Below are positions 27,183-38,695 of a DNA stretch of 64,000 bases, piece by piece. This DNA is from DASXAI01 sp963728985 (GTDB lineage Bacteria > Actinomycetota > Acidimicrobiia > Acidimicrobiales > Ilumatobacteraceae). The notes under the pieces were generated by a model. That model saw only the letters and a program-made list of their open reading frames with translations, was not told the origin of the DNA and ran no database searches. The stretch is from positions 310,001 through 374,000 of the forward strand of contig CAVSME010000005.1 in assembly GCA_963728985.1 (NCBI GenBank). The letters are read 5' to 3'. Position 1 is the first letter of the stretch. The number at the start of each line of letters is the position of its first letter. The translations under genes were made by a program, and so were the position numbers.

Positions 27183-29645
27183 GTGCGCAGACTCGGAGTG
27201 GCGGCCGCCTCGGCCGCGCTCATCGGAACGATCGCCGCCGTACTACCGGCCGGCATAGCTAAGGCCGACGCCAACGGAGCCATCCTCCCGGACCCGATCA
27301 CCGGCGCGTGTAGTGCGGACCCCAACGCCACCGGGTGCTGGCGCTACACGAGCCTGAGCGACCTGACCGGGAACCCGGGCCCGCCGCCCGTCGCCACGGG
27401 CAACCTGCTCCAGCTGACGGACGCGACCACCCCGGACCTCGGCAACGCCGCGTGGTTCAACACACCGATCAGCATCAACAACCAGTCGATCGAGGCGAGC
27501 TTCACCGCGTACCTCGACAGCGCCGCACCCGCTACTCCTGGGAGCTTGTTCGCCCACGGCGACGGCTTGGCCTTCGCCCTCATCGAGGGCTCGCTCCCGG
27601 AGACCACGGGCGGCAACAACCAGCCCGCCCCCGTGCAGCAGTTCTGCCCCGGTTGCCAACCCGAGTTGGGCACCCCCGGCAACGGCCTGGGCTTCAGCGG
27701 CTTCGACGGCAACGTCGGCAACGAGGACGGCCGCAAGAACGTTGGCTTCGTGCTGACCACGTCGGCGGACGAGACCGACAACGGCAGCGACACGCTCTAC
27801 AACAACGTCAGCCACGGCGGCATCCTCAAGGGCCAGCGCTGGGAGCCCGTCCCGAACCCGACGCCGTTGCCGAACGACCAGGATCCGCATCAGCGCGTCA
27901 ACCGGTGGTACGGCAGTGATCCGAAGCCGATCGCGCCGTCGATCTACGGCGACACGCCCGGCAGCCGTCCGGTCCGCGTCGGCGTGCAGATCAAGTTCGT
28001 GAGCACCGGCGTCTGGCACGCCAAGATGTTCGTGGACGGCGCGCTGCTCAGTGAGAGCAACGTGAACCTGCCCAACGTCGTCTACATGGGCTTCACCGCC
28101 GGGTCGAACGAGACGTGGCCGCAGCGCCAAGCCGTTTCGGACGTCTCGATCCGCTACGGCACGATCGGTGCGCCGACGGTCAGCGCCAGCCCGAGCCCGG
28201 TCGACTTCGGTGCTGTCACCATCGGCCAGACGGCGGTCCAGAACGTCACGCTGAAGAACAACAGTGCCCTGCCCGTGACCCTGAGCGGCCTGGCGGTCAC
28301 CGGTCCCTTCGCCGTCACCGGCGTGCCCGGCAGTCTCCAGAGTGGTGAGTCGGCCACGGCCCAGGTGTCGTTCACGCCGAGCGCGCTGACCACGTCGACG
28401 GGCAACGTCAGCTTCGGCGTCCAGGGAACCGACGGCACCAGCTCGACGTCCATCGACCTCAGTGGCTCGGGCACCAACGTGGCCCCACCTGTCACCGGGG
28501 GCGCGCCGTACAACGCCGTCACGCCTGACCGGATCCTCGACACCCGCAACAGCGGTGGACCCATCGGCCCCGGCGGTACTCGCTCGGTGAAGGTGACCGG
28601 CGCCAAGGGTGTGCCCGAAGGTGCGGGCGCGGTCTTGATGAACGTCACCGTGACCGAGCCCACCGACTCGGGCTTCATCACCGTCTACCCGACCGGCACC
28701 CAACGCCCGGAGGCGTCGAGCCTGAACTTCGTGCCCGGCCAGAACATCGCCAACCTCGTGACGGCGAAGGTCGGAACGAACGGCCAGGTCGACATCTACA
28801 ACTTCTCCGGGAACACGCAGGTCCTGTTCGATGTGGTCGGCTGGTTCCCGAGCAGCTCGATATCGCCGGCCGAGCTCGAGGCGCAGGCCAACGAGGGCGG
28901 TCAGTTCGCTCCGTTGGTGCCGGATCGCATCCTCGACACCCGCAACGGCATCGGGGCCACCCAGGCGCCGCTCGGACCTGACTCCTCGCTCGACCTCCAG
29001 GTCACCGGGCGGGGCGGCGTCCCGGCCACGGGCGTGGCCGCCGTCGTGATGAACCTGACGGGCACGAACACCTCGGCCCCCAGCTTCCTCACGGCGTGGC
29101 CGACCGGCACCCCGCGCCAGACGACGTCGAACCTCAACTTCGACGCTGACCAGTCGGTGCCGAACCTGGCGGTCGTCCCGATCGGTACCGACGGCAAGGT
29201 GTCCATCTACAACCTGGCCGGCAACACCGACGTGCTGGCCGACGTCGTGGGCTACTACACGGCACCGGGCGTCTCCGTCGCCGGTGGTGGGGTGTTCCAT
29301 GCCATGGCGCCCAACCGGTTCCTCGACACCCGCAAGACCGGCAACACCGTGGGTCCTGATGCCACGGCGGCGCTGCCGATCACGGGGCGCGAGGGCATCC
29401 CGGCCGATGCCGTCGGGGTGGTCATGAACGTGACCGCCGCCAACACGTCGGCCGCCGGCTTCCTGACCGTCTTCCCGGCGGGGGCGACCCGGCCCACCAC
29501 CTCGAACCTCAACTTCGTACCGGGCCAGATCGTGCCGAACCTGGTCATGTCGAAGCTGGGCACCGGGGGTGCGGTGAGCATCTACAACTTCGCCGGCACT
29601 ACTGACGTCGTCGCCGATGTCGTCGGTTGGTACGGCCCGACCTGA
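27183..29645 (+). CDS. secreted lectin-like protein with Ig-like domain and three D-T-R repeats
   Basis: 820 residues from GTG 27183 (GGGGGG upstream). The signal peptide is about 1-26 (ending G-I-A-K-A-D-A). Residues about 28-325 resemble a legume-type lectin/LamG beta-sandwich ([10 protein letters not shown], then [10 protein letters not shown]). Residues about 335-440 are an abnormal-spindle/choice-of-anchor-type Ig-like domain ([10 protein letters not shown], then V-S-F-T-P). Three repeats follow, each starting P-x-R-(I/F)-L-D-T-R and ending G-W/Y-F/Y. It is probably exported to the cell surface to bind glycans (inference). Confidence 0.75.
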   Translation: MRRLGVAAASAALIGTIAAVLPAGIAKADANGAILPDPITGACSADPNATGCWRYTSLSDLTGNPGPPPVATGNLLQLTDATTPDLGNAAWFNTPISINNQSIEASFTAYLDSAAPATPGSLFAHGDGLAFALIEGSLPETTGGNNQPAPVQQFCPGCQPELGTPGNGLGFSGFDGNVGNEDGRKNVGFVLTTSADETDNGSDTLYNNVSHGGILKGQRWEPVPNPTPLPNDQDPHQRVNRWYGSDPKPIAPSIYGDTPGSRPVRVGVQIKFVSTGVWHAKMFVDGALLSESNVNLPNVVYMGFTAGSNETWPQRQAVSDVSIRYGTIGAPTVSASPSPVDFGAVTIGQTAVQNVTLKNNSALPVTLSGLAVTGPFAVTGVPGSLQSGESATAQVSFTPSALTTSTGNVSFGVQGTDGTSSTSIDLSGSGTNVAPPVTGGAPYNAVTPDRILDTRNSGGPIGPGGTRSVKVTGAKGVPEGAGAVLMNVTVTEPTDSGFITVYPTGTQRPEASSLNFVPGQNIANLVTAKVGTNGQVDIYNFSGNTQVLFDVVGWFPSSSISPAELEAQANEGGQFAPLVPDRILDTRNGIGATQAPLGPDSSLDLQVTGRGGVPATGVAAVVMNLTGTNTSAPSFLTAWPTGTPRQTTSNLNFDADQSVPNLAVVPIGTDGKVSIYNLAGNTDVLADVVGYYTAPGVSVAGGGVFHAMAPNRFLDTRKTGNTVGPDATAALPITGREGIPADAVGVVMNVTAANTSAAGFLTVFPAGATRPTTSNLNFVPGQIVPNLVMSKLGTGGAVSIYNFAGTTDVVADVVGWYGPT

Positions 29646-29805
29646 TCAGAGTTCGAGCCCCGCTCGAGCGGACCGCCACCGGATTCGTCCGGTGGCGGTT
29701 TCGCGTCCTGAGCCGAACAGCCCATTGCCGCGGCCGGTCCGTCACCACCATGGTGGAAGGGCAGCGGGCGATCGACGAACAGAAGGAATCGGGGGTGCCG
29801 CGTAC

Positions 29806-32800
29806 ATGCACCGGCTGGTCCGAGCCATGGTCGCGCCCCTGCGCCGGCGGGATTCCGAGCTGACGTCGGCGGGCCCGGCAGCTCGAGCAGACCCCGTCGA
29901 TAGGGTGATGCCGATGGCCGTCGGGAGCGGGAGGTTCGCGGTGCCGACCGCGCCCGGGGGGCTGATCGGCTCGCCTGCACCCCGCACCGCGGCCGAGAGC
30001 CAGCGCGCCTTCCGGGTCGCCGCTGTCGCCGCCGTGGCGTTGGTGGCCGCCTTCGGGGTGTGGCCGGTGCTCTTCGGCAACAGCACCCAGACCGCCACCA
30101 CCGTGACCGACGTGACCGAGGCGGTCGTGGCCGCCATGGCCGTCGCCGCCACCGCCTGGAAGGCGCTCCGGGTCAGGGAGCTCGGCTGGGCCCTCATCTC
30201 GGCGTCGTGCGCGGCCTGGCTCGGCGGGCAGCTCGTGTGGACCTGGCACGAGGCTGTGCAGCATCTCGAGCCGGCCGTGGCGTCGGCCGCCGACATCGGC
30301 TTCCTCGCCGCCATCCCGCTGGCCTTCGCCGGGTTCCTCGTGCTCGGCTTCGGCCGGACCCGCCCGCGCGATGGGTGGGCCCACCGGTTGACCGAGACGG
30401 CCGTCATCGCCACCTCGCTGGTGTTCGTGGTCTGGGAGACCACCGTCACCCGCATCGCCGACGACCAGACCTTCGAGGGCATCGACCGAGTGGTGATGCT
30501 GGCCTACCCGATCGGGGACCTGGCCCTCGTCACGATGGCGCTCGTGGCGGTGCTGAACCGGCGCAGCCGGGCGCTGGAGCTGGCCGCCGTCGCCGCCATC
30601 GCCATAGCTGTCGGCAACAGCATCTACGGCTACCACCAGACCGAGCTGACGCTGCGCACGGGCTCGCTGTCGGACCTTTTCTGGCTGACCGGTCTGGTGC
30701 TGCTCGTCCTGGCCGGCCTCTGTCCCGATGTCGGTGACGCCGCCGCCGATCATGTCGACCTCGCCGGCCGCTCCCTGTTGGGCTATGGGCCCACGCTCGC
30801 CGCGCTCGGTGTCGGGATCTGGCGCCTCGTGGACGGCAGTGGCTACGACGGCGTCCGCAGCGCGCTGATCGCCGGCATCGGCGTGGCCATCCTCGCGAAC
30901 CAACTCACGTCGTACGCCGAGAACTCGGCGCTGCACCGCTCACTGCGTCATCGCCTCGACGACCTGGCCAAGAGCGAGCAGCGGTTCCGGCTCGTGCTCG
31001 ACGACCTGGCCCAGGGCGTGCTCATCGTCGACGGTGACACGGTCATCTCCTTCGCCAGCCGCCGCACCGGCCAGATGCTGGGCGTGGCGCCGGCACAGCT
31101 CATCGGCCAGCGCCTCGCCCGCCTCATGCATCCCGATGACGAAGCCGGCGTGCTCGACGCCTTCGCCGACGTGCTGCGGGGCGACGGCACGTGGCGCACG
31201 CTCACTGTGCGGGCCATGCACCACGACGGCACCCTGATGTGGCTCGAGTGCGACGCCGTCAACCTGCTCGACGATCCCGCCGTGGGCGGGGTTGTGATCA
31301 GCGTGCGCGACGTCACCGAGCGCCTCGAGGCCGAGGCCGCGCTCACCGAGGCACGGGAGCGGTTCCGGGCCGCGTTCGAGCATGCGCCGATCGGCATGGC
31401 CCTCGCCGACATGGATGCTCGGCTGCTGGAGGTCAACAGCTCCTTCGCCCGGATGCTCGGCTACAAGACCGACGAGCTGGCCGGGCAGACGTTCGCCGAT
31501 CTCACCCATCCCGACGATTGGGCCTACGGCGACCGCACCTTCCGCGACATGGAACGCGACGCCGACGACGTGCGCCGCATGGAGAAGCGCTACATCCGCG
31601 CCGACGGCCGCATCATGTGGGCGTCGGTCTCGTTCTCGTTCGTGGACCAGGCTGACGGCGGCAAGCTCGTCATCGGTCAGGTGGAGGACGTCACCCAGCG
31701 CAAGGCCATCGCCGAGCGGCTCGAGTACTCGGCCCGTCACGACGAGCTCACCGGTCTCTGCAACCGCTCGCAATTCATGGATCGCCTCGAGCGGGCCCTC
31801 AACCGCACCGGCGTCAGCGTCGACCGGGTTGCTGTCATGCTGCTCGACCTCGACCGCTTCAAGATCGTCAACGACAGCCTGGGCCACGCCGCCGGCGACG
31901 AGCTCCTGCGCGTCATCGCCCACCGCCTCCAGCGCACGGCCCGGCCGGTCGACACCGTGGCCCGCTTCGGCGGCGACGAGTTCACGGTGCTGATGGTGGA
32001 CGCCCCGACCGACGCCGAGATCCTGGCGCAGGCCGACCGGATGCGGAAGGTCGTGGGCGACGCCGTGCCGCTGATCGACGGCGACACCTACGTGAGCACC
32101 AGCATCGGCATCGCCATCGCCGACCGTGAGGGCCTCAGCGGCGAGAGCCTCGTGCAGGACGCCGACGCCGCGATGTACCGGGCCAAGGAGCGGGGACGCA
32201 ATCGCGTCGAGCGCTTCGACGCCACCGCTCGCGCGTCGGTGGTGCGCCGCCTGCGCACCGGCAACGATCTCCACCGAGCGTTGCAGCGCAGTGAGTTCCG
32301 CGTCGAGTACCAGCCGGTCGTGTCGCTCGCCGCAGGACGGGTCGTGGGGTTCGAGGCGCTGGCCCGCTGGGCGCATCCCGACCGGGGGCTGATCACGCCC
32401 GGCGACTTCATCGATCTCGCCGAGGAGACGGGCCTGATCGTCCCGATCGGCTCGGCCGTCATGCAGCAGGCCTTCGATCACGTGGCCCGCTGGCGGCGCC
32501 GGGCGGTGCCGGCGGCGGCCGCCACCATCCAGGTCTCGGTCAACCTCTCGGCCCGCCAGCTCGGCACCCAGGGCCTGGTCGGGGCGGTGGCGTCGGCCAT
32601 CGAGGAAAGCGGCATCGACCCCGACTGCGTGTGGCTGGAGATCACCGAGTCCGCCCTCATGACCGACGCCAAGGCGGCGTCGGTGGCGCTGCGGGCGTTG
32701 CGGGGCATCGGCGTGCACCTCACCGTCGACGACTTCGGCACCGGCTACTCCTCGCTCACCTACCTGCAGCGCTTCCCGGTCGAGGGCCTGAAGATCGACC

Positions 32801-33048
32801 GCTCGTTCGTGGACGGCCTCGGGATCGAGGCCAGCGACACCACGATCGTCGACACCCTGATCCGCCTCGGGCACTCGCTCGGGCTCACGGTCGTGGCCGA
32901 AGGCCTCGAGACGCCGCTCCAGCTCCAGCACCTGCGCCGGCTGGGATGCGACAACGCCCAGGGATTCCTGTTCAGCAAGCCGATGCCGGCCGACGCCCTC
33001 GATCTCGAGCTGCCGCGCTGGCTCGAGGCCCAGCTGCCAGTCGCATGA
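29806..33048 (+). CDS. membrane PAS-PAS-GGDEF-EAL cyclic-di-GMP enzyme
   Basis: About 1080 residues from ATG 29806; ATG 29914 is an alternative start. Multiple hydrophobic helices (about 65-375) are followed by two PAS domains and then GGDEF, with the intact motif R-F-G-G-D-E-F at 720-726. The EAL domain has E850-A-L and the further landmarks [16 protein letters not shown] and A-E-G-L-E-T. Both catalytic motifs look competent, so it may make and degrade c-di-GMP in response to a membrane or PAS signal. It stands alone behind the lectin-like gene. Confidence 0.88.
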   Translation: MHRLVRAMVAPLRRRDSELTSAGPAARADPVDRVMPMAVGSGRFAVPTAPGGLIGSPAPRTAAESQRAFRVAAVAAVALVAAFGVWPVLFGNSTQTATTVTDVTEAVVAAMAVAATAWKALRVRELGWALISASCAAWLGGQLVWTWHEAVQHLEPAVASAADIGFLAAIPLAFAGFLVLGFGRTRPRDGWAHRLTETAVIATSLVFVVWETTVTRIADDQTFEGIDRVVMLAYPIGDLALVTMALVAVLNRRSRALELAAVAAIAIAVGNSIYGYHQTELTLRTGSLSDLFWLTGLVLLVLAGLCPDVGDAAADHVDLAGRSLLGYGPTLAALGVGIWRLVDGSGYDGVRSALIAGIGVAILANQLTSYAENSALHRSLRHRLDDLAKSEQRFRLVLDDLAQGVLIVDGDTVISFASRRTGQMLGVAPAQLIGQRLARLMHPDDEAGVLDAFADVLRGDGTWRTLTVRAMHHDGTLMWLECDAVNLLDDPAVGGVVISVRDVTERLEAEAALTEARERFRAAFEHAPIGMALADMDARLLEVNSSFARMLGYKTDELAGQTFADLTHPDDWAYGDRTFRDMERDADDVRRMEKRYIRADGRIMWASVSFSFVDQADGGKLVIGQVEDVTQRKAIAERLEYSARHDELTGLCNRSQFMDRLERALNRTGVSVDRVAVMLLDLDRFKIVNDSLGHAAGDELLRVIAHRLQRTARPVDTVARFGGDEFTVLMVDAPTDAEILAQADRMRKVVGDAVPLIDGDTYVSTSIGIAIADREGLSGESLVQDADAAMYRAKERGRNRVERFDATARASVVRRLRTGNDLHRALQRSEFRVEYQPVVSLAAGRVVGFEALARWAHPDRGLITPGDFIDLAEETGLIVPIGSAVMQQAFDHVARWRRRAVPAAAATIQVSVNLSARQLGTQGLVGAVASAIEESGIDPDCVWLEITESALMTDAKAASVALRALRGIGVHLTVDDFGTGYSSLTYLQRFPVEGLKIDRSFVDGLGIEASDTTIVDTLIRLGHSLGLTVVAEGLETPLQLQHLRRLGCDNAQGFLFSKPMPADALDLELPRWLEAQLPVA

Positions 33049-33057
33049 ACCCGCCGA

Positions 33058-33063
33058 TAGCGT
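33058..33063 (+). promoter_or_regulatory. -10 hexamer TAGCGT for leaderless nitroreductase gene
   Basis: TAGCGT ends 7 nt before GTG 33071, supporting that start. There is no Shine-Dalgarno. Confidence 0.38.
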
Positions 33064-33070
33064 GCCGAGC

Positions 33071-33640
33071 GTGATGGACGACCTCCCCGACCTCGGCGGC
33101 ATCGAGCGTCTCGTCGTGCGCCGCCGCACCAGCCTGCGCGTCGATCCCGAGCGCGAGGTGCCGGCCGAGCTGGTCGATCGCCTGCTGCGCCTGGCGGTGT
33201 GGGCGCCGAACCACAAGAAGACCTTCCCGTGGCGCTTCGCCATCGTGGAGGGGGAAGGGCGCCGCCGCCTCGGCGAGCTCGTGGCCGCCTACGAGCAGCG
33301 GATCGGTTCGCCCGTCGAGCGCCAGGAGAAGGCCAAGGGCAAGTACCTGCGGTCCCCGGTCGTCGTGCTCGTCGGCGCCGCCCACCACCCCGATCCGGTG
33401 CGCCGCGCCGAGGACCGTGACGCCGTGGCCGCCGGCGTCCAGAACCTGCTGCTCGGCGCCACCGCGGCGGGGTTGGCCAGTCACTGGGCCACCGGGACGT
33501 GGATGGACGACGACGGGGTGAAGGCGCTCGCCGGGCTCGGACCCGACGACGAGCTCATCGCCCTCGTGTACCTCGGCTGGCCCACGGCCGACACGCCGGT
33601 CGTCCCCCGCCCGGAGCCGGCCGTCGTCCACGTGTCCTGA
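33071..33640 (+). CDS. nitroreductase-family flavoprotein
   Basis: 189 residues from GTG 33071; ATG 33074 is the next codon. It is a typical small FMN nitroreductase: R-R-R-T-S-L-R near the N terminus for FMN phosphate binding, A-P-N-H-K-K-T-F-P-W-R-F in the substrate region, and the C-terminal G-V-Q-N-L-L-L-G-A-T-A-A-G-L-A-S-H-W. It probably uses NAD(P)H to reduce nitro or quinone compounds. The next gene begins directly after the stop, so the two are cotranscribed. Confidence 0.8.
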   Translation: MMDDLPDLGGIERLVVRRRTSLRVDPEREVPAELVDRLLRLAVWAPNHKKTFPWRFAIVEGEGRRRLGELVAAYEQRIGSPVERQEKAKGKYLRSPVVVLVGAAHHPDPVRRAEDRDAVAAGVQNLLLGATAAGLASHWATGTWMDDDGVKALAGLGPDDELIALVYLGWPTADTPVVPRPEPAVVHVS

Positions 33641-34759
33641 ATGACCGTCCTGGCCACGTTCGTGGGCGGGTGGGGCCACGCCGAGCCGTTGCTGCCCGCC
33701 GCCCGCCTGGCCCAGGCCCGCGGCCACCGGATCGTGTTCGCCGGCCAGTCGGCGGTGCTGCCCCGCCTGGCCGGGCTGGGCTTCGAGACGACCGTCGTGG
33801 GCCCGGACACGCTCGGGACCAAGCGGCTGCCGCTCGTGCCCGTCGATCGTGAAGGGGAGCGCAGGGTGCTGCGGGACCACTTCGTGCGCCGCTACGGCGC
33901 CGAGCGGCGGGCGTCGCTCATGGCGCTGTTCGAGCAGGAGCGCCCGGACCTCGTGCTGGCCGACGAGGCCGACGTGGGGGCGGTGGCCGCCGCCGAGTGC
34001 GTGGGCGTCCCGTCGGTCACCGTGACCGTGCTGGTCGCCGGCACGATGCGGGCGCCGTCGGTCGTGGAGGAGCCATGGAACGAGCTCCGCGCCGCCGCGG
34101 GGCTCCCGGCCGATCCCGGCTGCGAGCGCCTGGGGGGCACGCTGGCGCTCTTTCCCGTGCCCCGGTCGTTCCGCGACCCGACGGTGCCGTGGCCGTCCAC
34201 CGTGCGCGCCGTGCGCCCGCCCATCCTCGACGAGGCGACCGCAGTGGCGCCATCGTCGACGACGCCCTTCGTGTACGCCACCCTCGGGACCGTGTTCAAC
34301 CTGGAGTCCGGCGACCTCCTGCACCGGCTGGTGCGGGCCCTGGAGCAGGCGCCCGTCGACGCGCTGGTCACGGTGGGACCGCACATCGAGCCCGACGAGT
34401 TCGGCGCCGTCGGCGTGCGCGTCGAGCAGTTCGTGCCGCAGCACGAGGTGCTGGGGCGCTGCGCCGCCGTGGTGTGCCACGGCGGGTCGGGCACGCTCGT
34501 CGCCGCGCTGTCGCTCGGCGTGCCCGTGGTGGTGCTGCCGATGGGCGCCGATCAGCCCGACAACGCCGACCGCTGCGAGGCGCTCGGCGTCGGCCTGGTG
34601 CTCGACGCGCTGACCGCCGACGCCGCCACGATCGCCGACGCCGTCACGGCGGTCACCAGCGACCGCCGCTACGCGAAGGCCGCCGCCGAGCTGGCGGCCG
34701 AAGCGGCGCGCCAGCCGCGGCTGGACGAGGTGGAGGAGTTGACGGCCCTGCTGGACTAG
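33641..34759 (+). CDS. UGT/MGT-type glycosyltransferase (GT-B fold)
   Basis: 372 residues. ATG follows the preceding TGA without a gap. The N-terminal Rossmann half begins V-L-A-T-F-V-G-G-W-G-H. The C-terminal half holds a donor-binding region C-H-G-G-S-G-T-L-V-A-A-L-S-L-G-V-P-V-V, then P-M-G-A-D-Q-P-D-N-A, the signature of family 1 macrolide-type transferases. It should transfer a nucleotide-activated sugar to a small molecule; acceptor unknown. Its stop codon overlaps the stop of the convergent MMPL gene by 4 nt (CTAG). Confidence 0.83.
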   Translation: MTVLATFVGGWGHAEPLLPAARLAQARGHRIVFAGQSAVLPRLAGLGFETTVVGPDTLGTKRLPLVPVDREGERRVLRDHFVRRYGAERRASLMALFEQERPDLVLADEADVGAVAAAECVGVPSVTVTVLVAGTMRAPSVVEEPWNELRAAAGLPADPGCERLGGTLALFPVPRSFRDPTVPWPSTVRAVRPPILDEATAVAPSSTTPFVYATLGTVFNLESGDLLHRLVRALEQAPVDALVTVGPHIEPDEFGAVGVRVEQFVPQHEVLGRCAAVVCHGGSGTLVAALSLGVPVVVLPMGADQPDNADRCEALGVGLVLDALTADAATIADAVTAVTSDRRYAKAAAELAAEAARQPRLDEVEELTALLD

Positions 34760-37069
34760 TCCCGGCCGGCGCCGACCAGCTCGCGCTCGCCTTCCTCCGG
34801 AGCGCCGTGGGGCACGCCCTCGACGTCGATCTTGGGCAGGATGCGGTCGAGCCACTTGGGCAGCCACCAGTTGCGGTCACCCAGCAGCTCCATCGTGGCC
34901 GGGACCAAGAGCATCCGCACGATGGTGGCGTCGATGAGCACGGCGCTGGCCAGACCGAGACCGAAGATCTTGATGACCCGCTCCGACTCGAGCAGGAAGC
35001 TGCCGAAGACGAACACCATGATGATGGCGGCGGCGGTGATGACCCGGGCCGTCTTGGCCAGACCGTCGGCCACGGCCCGGGCGTTGTCGTGGGTGTGGTC
35101 CCACTCCTCCTTGATCCGCGAGAGGAGGAAGACCTCGTAGTCCATCGACAGGCCGAAGACGATGGCGAACATCATCATCGGGATGAACGGCTCGATGGGG
35201 CCGCCCTCGCCGATGCCGATGATGCTGCCGCCCCAACCCCACTGGAACACGGCCACGACGAGGCCGTAGGCGGCGCCGATGGACAGCAGGTTCATGATCA
35301 CGGCCTTGAGCGGCACCAGGATGGAGCGGAACACCGCCATCAGGAGCAGGAACGACAGCGCCAGCACCACGGCGAAGAACCACGGGAGCCGGGCCGCCAG
35401 GAAGTCCGAGAAGTCCGTGTTGACGGCCGTCTGGCCGGTCACGGCGACGTCCATCCCCGTGCCCTGTGTGGCCGGCGGCAGCACGCTGTCGCGGAGTTCG
35501 TGCACGAGCGTGGTGGTCTTGGCGTCCTGCGGTGACGTGTCGGGCTGCACGAACCATCGAGCCGCGCCGTTGTCCTTGCTCAGGGCGACGGCCGAGACGG
35601 AGTGCACGTCCGGGGTGGCCTTGATGGCGGCGGTGACGTTGTCGAGGGTGGCCTGGTCGGCCCCGTTGGGCAGCTCGGTCACGAGCACGAGTGGCCCGTT
35701 CGAGCCGGCCCCGAAGCCCTCGGCCAGCAGGTCGTAGGCGCGCCGGGTGGTCTTGTCGGTGCCCCCGTTGCCGGCGTCGGAGAAGCCGAGGCGCAGGGAG
35801 AAGAACGGCACGGCCAGCGCCACCAGCACGACGAGGCCGAGGATGACGGCAGGCCAGGGCTTGTCCTGGATGAGGCGGCTCCACCGGTAGGCGGCCGTGC
35901 GCTCCATCGGCTTGGCCGCCCGCTTGGGCACCTCCCGGCGCAGCGCCGGGATGAAGAACCCGGCCACGAGCACGGCGATCGCCAGCGGGAGCGCCACGAT
36001 GAGCGGCGCGAACCCGAGGCCGACGCCGATGAGGCCGATCGACACGAGGGTGGCGGCGATGATGCCGCGCCAGCGGGTGATCTCCACCCGGTGCCGGGCG
36101 AAGCCGAGCAGGGCGGGCAGGAGGGTGACGGATGCGATCATCGTGGCCAGCACGGTGAGCGCAGCGCCGATGGCCAGGCCGGTCACGAAGGCCAGGCCCA
36201 TCACGAACATGCCGCACAGCGAGATCACGACGGTGGTGCCGGCGAACAGCACGGCCCGGCCGGCGGTGTTGATGGCGGTGGACGTCGCCTCCTCGCTCGA
36301 CAGGCCGTTGTGGAGGCCTTCTCGGTAGCGGGTGACGATGAACAGCGCGTAGTCGATCCCGACACCGAGGCCGATCATCACCGCCAACGTGGTGGTGAAG
36401 TCGGGCATGGACACCACGTGGCTCACCAGTGCGATCACCGTGGCGCCGGTGGCGATGCCGGCGATGGCCGTGCCGACGGGGAGCCCCATGGCCAGCACCG
36501 AGCCGAAGGCCACGATGAGGATGAAGATGGCGAAGGCGAGACCGAGGGTCTCCGACGAAGGCGGCTCGAACGAGCCGAACATGTCGCCGCCGAACTCGAT
36601 CTGCACGCCGTCGATCGACGGCGCCGCGTCCTTGATCTTCGTGCCGAGGTCAGTCGCTTCGGTGAACGTGAGGTCCGACGGCACCTCGATGCCGGCATGG
36701 GCGATGGTGCCGTCGGTCGAGATCATGCGCTCGTTGCCCTGGTCGTACGGGCTGGTGAGCGAGATGTCCGAGGAGATCGCCTTGACCACGTTGAAGTACT
36801 CGGTCATCGGACCCTGGACGGACGGGTCGCGCGACGCCGATGGGGGCACGGAACACGATGTCGCCCGTCTGACCACCGCCCTGGCCGCCGAAGTGGGCGT
36901 CGAGCAGGTCGAGGCCGCGCGCACTCTCGACGTTGGGCAGTTCGAACTTGGTGGAAAAGGCGTTGCCCGCCGCGCCGCTGCTGGCGCCGAGGCCGATGAG
37001 GGCGACGATCCAAACGACGACGACGAGGCGGCGGTGGTTGTGGCACCAGCGACCGAGACGACCGAGCAT
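34756..37069 (-). pseudogene. MMPL/RND-family transporter with one frameshift
   Basis: Starts ATG 37069 (M-L-G-R-L-G-R-W-C-H-N-H-R-R) with a first helix and reads normally to G-D-I-V-F-R-A-P. The frame then changes at a run of five C (complement of 36842-36846). Dropping one C restores a continuous reading through D-P-S-V-Q-G-P-M-T-E-Y-F and on to the stop. The rest is a full MMPL protein of about 770 residues with two sets of membrane helices, extracellular domains and the motif G-L-G-V-G-I-D-Y-A-L-F in the first bundle. It would export lipids or hydrophobic compounds. A sequencing error in the homopolymer is as likely as real inactivation. Confidence 0.75.
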
Positions 37070-37497
37070 GTGAGTGCTACTCCTCGGGATGGGGGTTCGA
37101 CGCGTGAGGCGTTCAGAGAGGAAGACGCTCGAAGCCGACGCTTCTCATCGCGAGGGTAGGACGATTTTCGGAACGTGTCTTGTTCGTAATCCACGAACCG
37201 CTATGGCGTGGGTCACATCTCCGTCGCCGCCTCCGGTGGCGCTTCGGGCTTGCGCCTGACTCGCTGCGCTCGGAGGGCGCGCGGAATCCACTTCGATCGG
37301 CGTTTGGGTGCCGATTGCCTCGCCTGGCGGGCCGATCGGCACCCATGACCGAATCGGCACCCAACGTCGCTCACGGATCGTGGCCACCGGCCCTGTCCGC
37401 GCCGATCGCCAGCACCTCTCCGCTCGCCCTCTCGGACAATCTCCACAACGGCTGCCCCTGCCGCCGTACTGCGGCGGCACTTCCGCGGAGCCCGCCC
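37070..37497. repeat. 428-nt non-coding region with family B copy 2 and terminator-like hairpin
   Basis: No gene seen. TTGGGTGCCGATT (37304-37316) and AATCGGCACCCAA (37352-37364) repeat the copy at 24444-24504, with similar sequence on both sides. A perfect 8-bp hairpin TGCCGCCG/CGGCGGCA (37459-37479) lies 18 nt beyond the end of the minus-strand serine-hydrolase gene. On that strand it is followed by GGGGCAGCCGTTGTGG, as in copy 1 downstream of the siroheme gene. It probably serves as that gene's terminator. Confidence 0.65.
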
Positions 37498-38622
37498 CTA
37501 CGCCACGCAGACGCCGGCGAGGCTGCTGATGGCCGTGCCCCGCCGGGGCTCGCGCACCACGTGCAGGTCGTAGCCGTTGGTGGTGTACCCGAGGGACAGC
37601 CCGGTGGCGGGATCGGCCCAGGCCAGCTGGCCGCCGGCGCCGTTGTGGCCGAAGGCGCCGGGCGACACGCTGCGCCCGAGGCCCCGGATGTGGCTGTAGC
37701 CGTCGTCGCCGGCCAGGATCAGCCCCAGGCTGCGGTTGGCGGGCACTCCTGACCAACGCTCCGGCGTGCGGTTGCGCACCACGGTGGTGACGTCGGCCAG
37801 CACGTCGGGCTTCCAGATGTCGCCCTCGTCGTGCAGGAGCGCCTGGTAGTACATGGCCAGGTCGCAGGCCCGCATGACGGCCCCGCCGCCGGGCACGCCC
37901 ACCTCGCGGGCCTCGGTCCGGTTGAAGGCGACGATCACCTCGGGCGTGACCTCGGTGACGGGCAGCTCGTCGACGCCGAACGCCTGCTTGATCTCCTCGG
38001 GCGAGGCCGGCTCACCGACGGTGACGATCTCGGCGATGTTCCCCTGATCGGCGGCCTCGATGCCGAGCACCCGAGGCAGGCCCGCCGGCCCGGTCACCCG
38101 CTCCTCCACCACGTCACGGAAGTCGGCACCGGTGACGTTCTCGATGATGGCCGACAGCACCCAGTGAGCCGACGTGGCGTGGTACTCGTAGGACGTGCCG
38201 GGCTCCCAGTTGAGCCGCCACCGGGCGAAGGCCTCGCGCCGCCCCGCCGGCGTGGCCCACTGCGGCGGGCCGAGCGGGGCGTGGGGGAAGCCGGCGGTGT
38301 GGAGCATCACCTGTTCGACGGTGATGACGTCCTTGCCGTTGGTGCCGAACTCGGGCACGTACTCGACCACCCGCTTGGACACGTCCACCAGGCCGTCGCC
38401 GATGAGCGCCCACATGGCGCCGGCCACGAACGCCTTCGTGCACGAGAAGACGGCGTAGCGGGTGTCGGGGGTGGCGTCCCCGAAGGTCTCGAAGGCGATC
38501 AGCTCCCCGTCCCGGGCCAGTGCGACCTGCGCCGACGGCAGGAACCCCGCATCCACCTCCCGCCGAGCCCGCGCGATCAGCGCATCCACCTTGGCCGCGT
38601 CCACTGTCCCCTTGGTCCCCAT
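37498..38622 (-). CDS. serine hydrolase, class C beta-lactamase/esterase family
   Basis: 374 residues from ATG 38622. The nucleophile motif S-C-T-K is preceded by Y-A-V-F. The second motif is Y-E-Y-H-A, with Y-H-A where Y-S-N is usual, and the third is G-H-N-G-A-G-G in place of K-T-G. This pattern fits EstB-like esterases and D-aminopeptidase relatives more than true lactamases. There is no signal peptide, so probably a cytosolic esterase. The substrate is unknown. Monocistronic, divergent from the SGNH gene. Confidence 0.82.
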   Translation of the reverse strand: MGTKGTVDAAKVDALIARARREVDAGFLPSAQVALARDGELIAFETFGDATPDTRYAVFSCTKAFVAGAMWALIGDGLVDVSKRVVEYVPEFGTNGKDVITVEQVMLHTAGFPHAPLGPPQWATPAGRREAFARWRLNWEPGTSYEYHATSAHWVLSAIIENVTGADFRDVVEERVTGPAGLPRVLGIEAADQGNIAEIVTVGEPASPEEIKQAFGVDELPVTEVTPEVIVAFNRTEAREVGVPGGGAVMRACDLAMYYQALLHDEGDIWKPDVLADVTTVVRNRTPERWSGVPANRSLGLILAGDDGYSHIRGLGRSVSPGAFGHNGAGGQLAWADPATGLSLGYTTNGYDLHVVREPRRGTAISSLAGVCVA

Positions 38623-38695
38623 GGCCGCACTGTACGGATCCCACCGTGGGGCCGCCAGGCGAGGCGGGTCACGTCGCTATTACCGTTGACGAGTC

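Noticed and set aside
34756..34759. CTAG shared by convergent stop codons, also at 63508-63511
   Set aside because: Two chance uses of the TAG/CTA overlap in a compact genome; other convergent pairs overlap by 7-11 nt without it.
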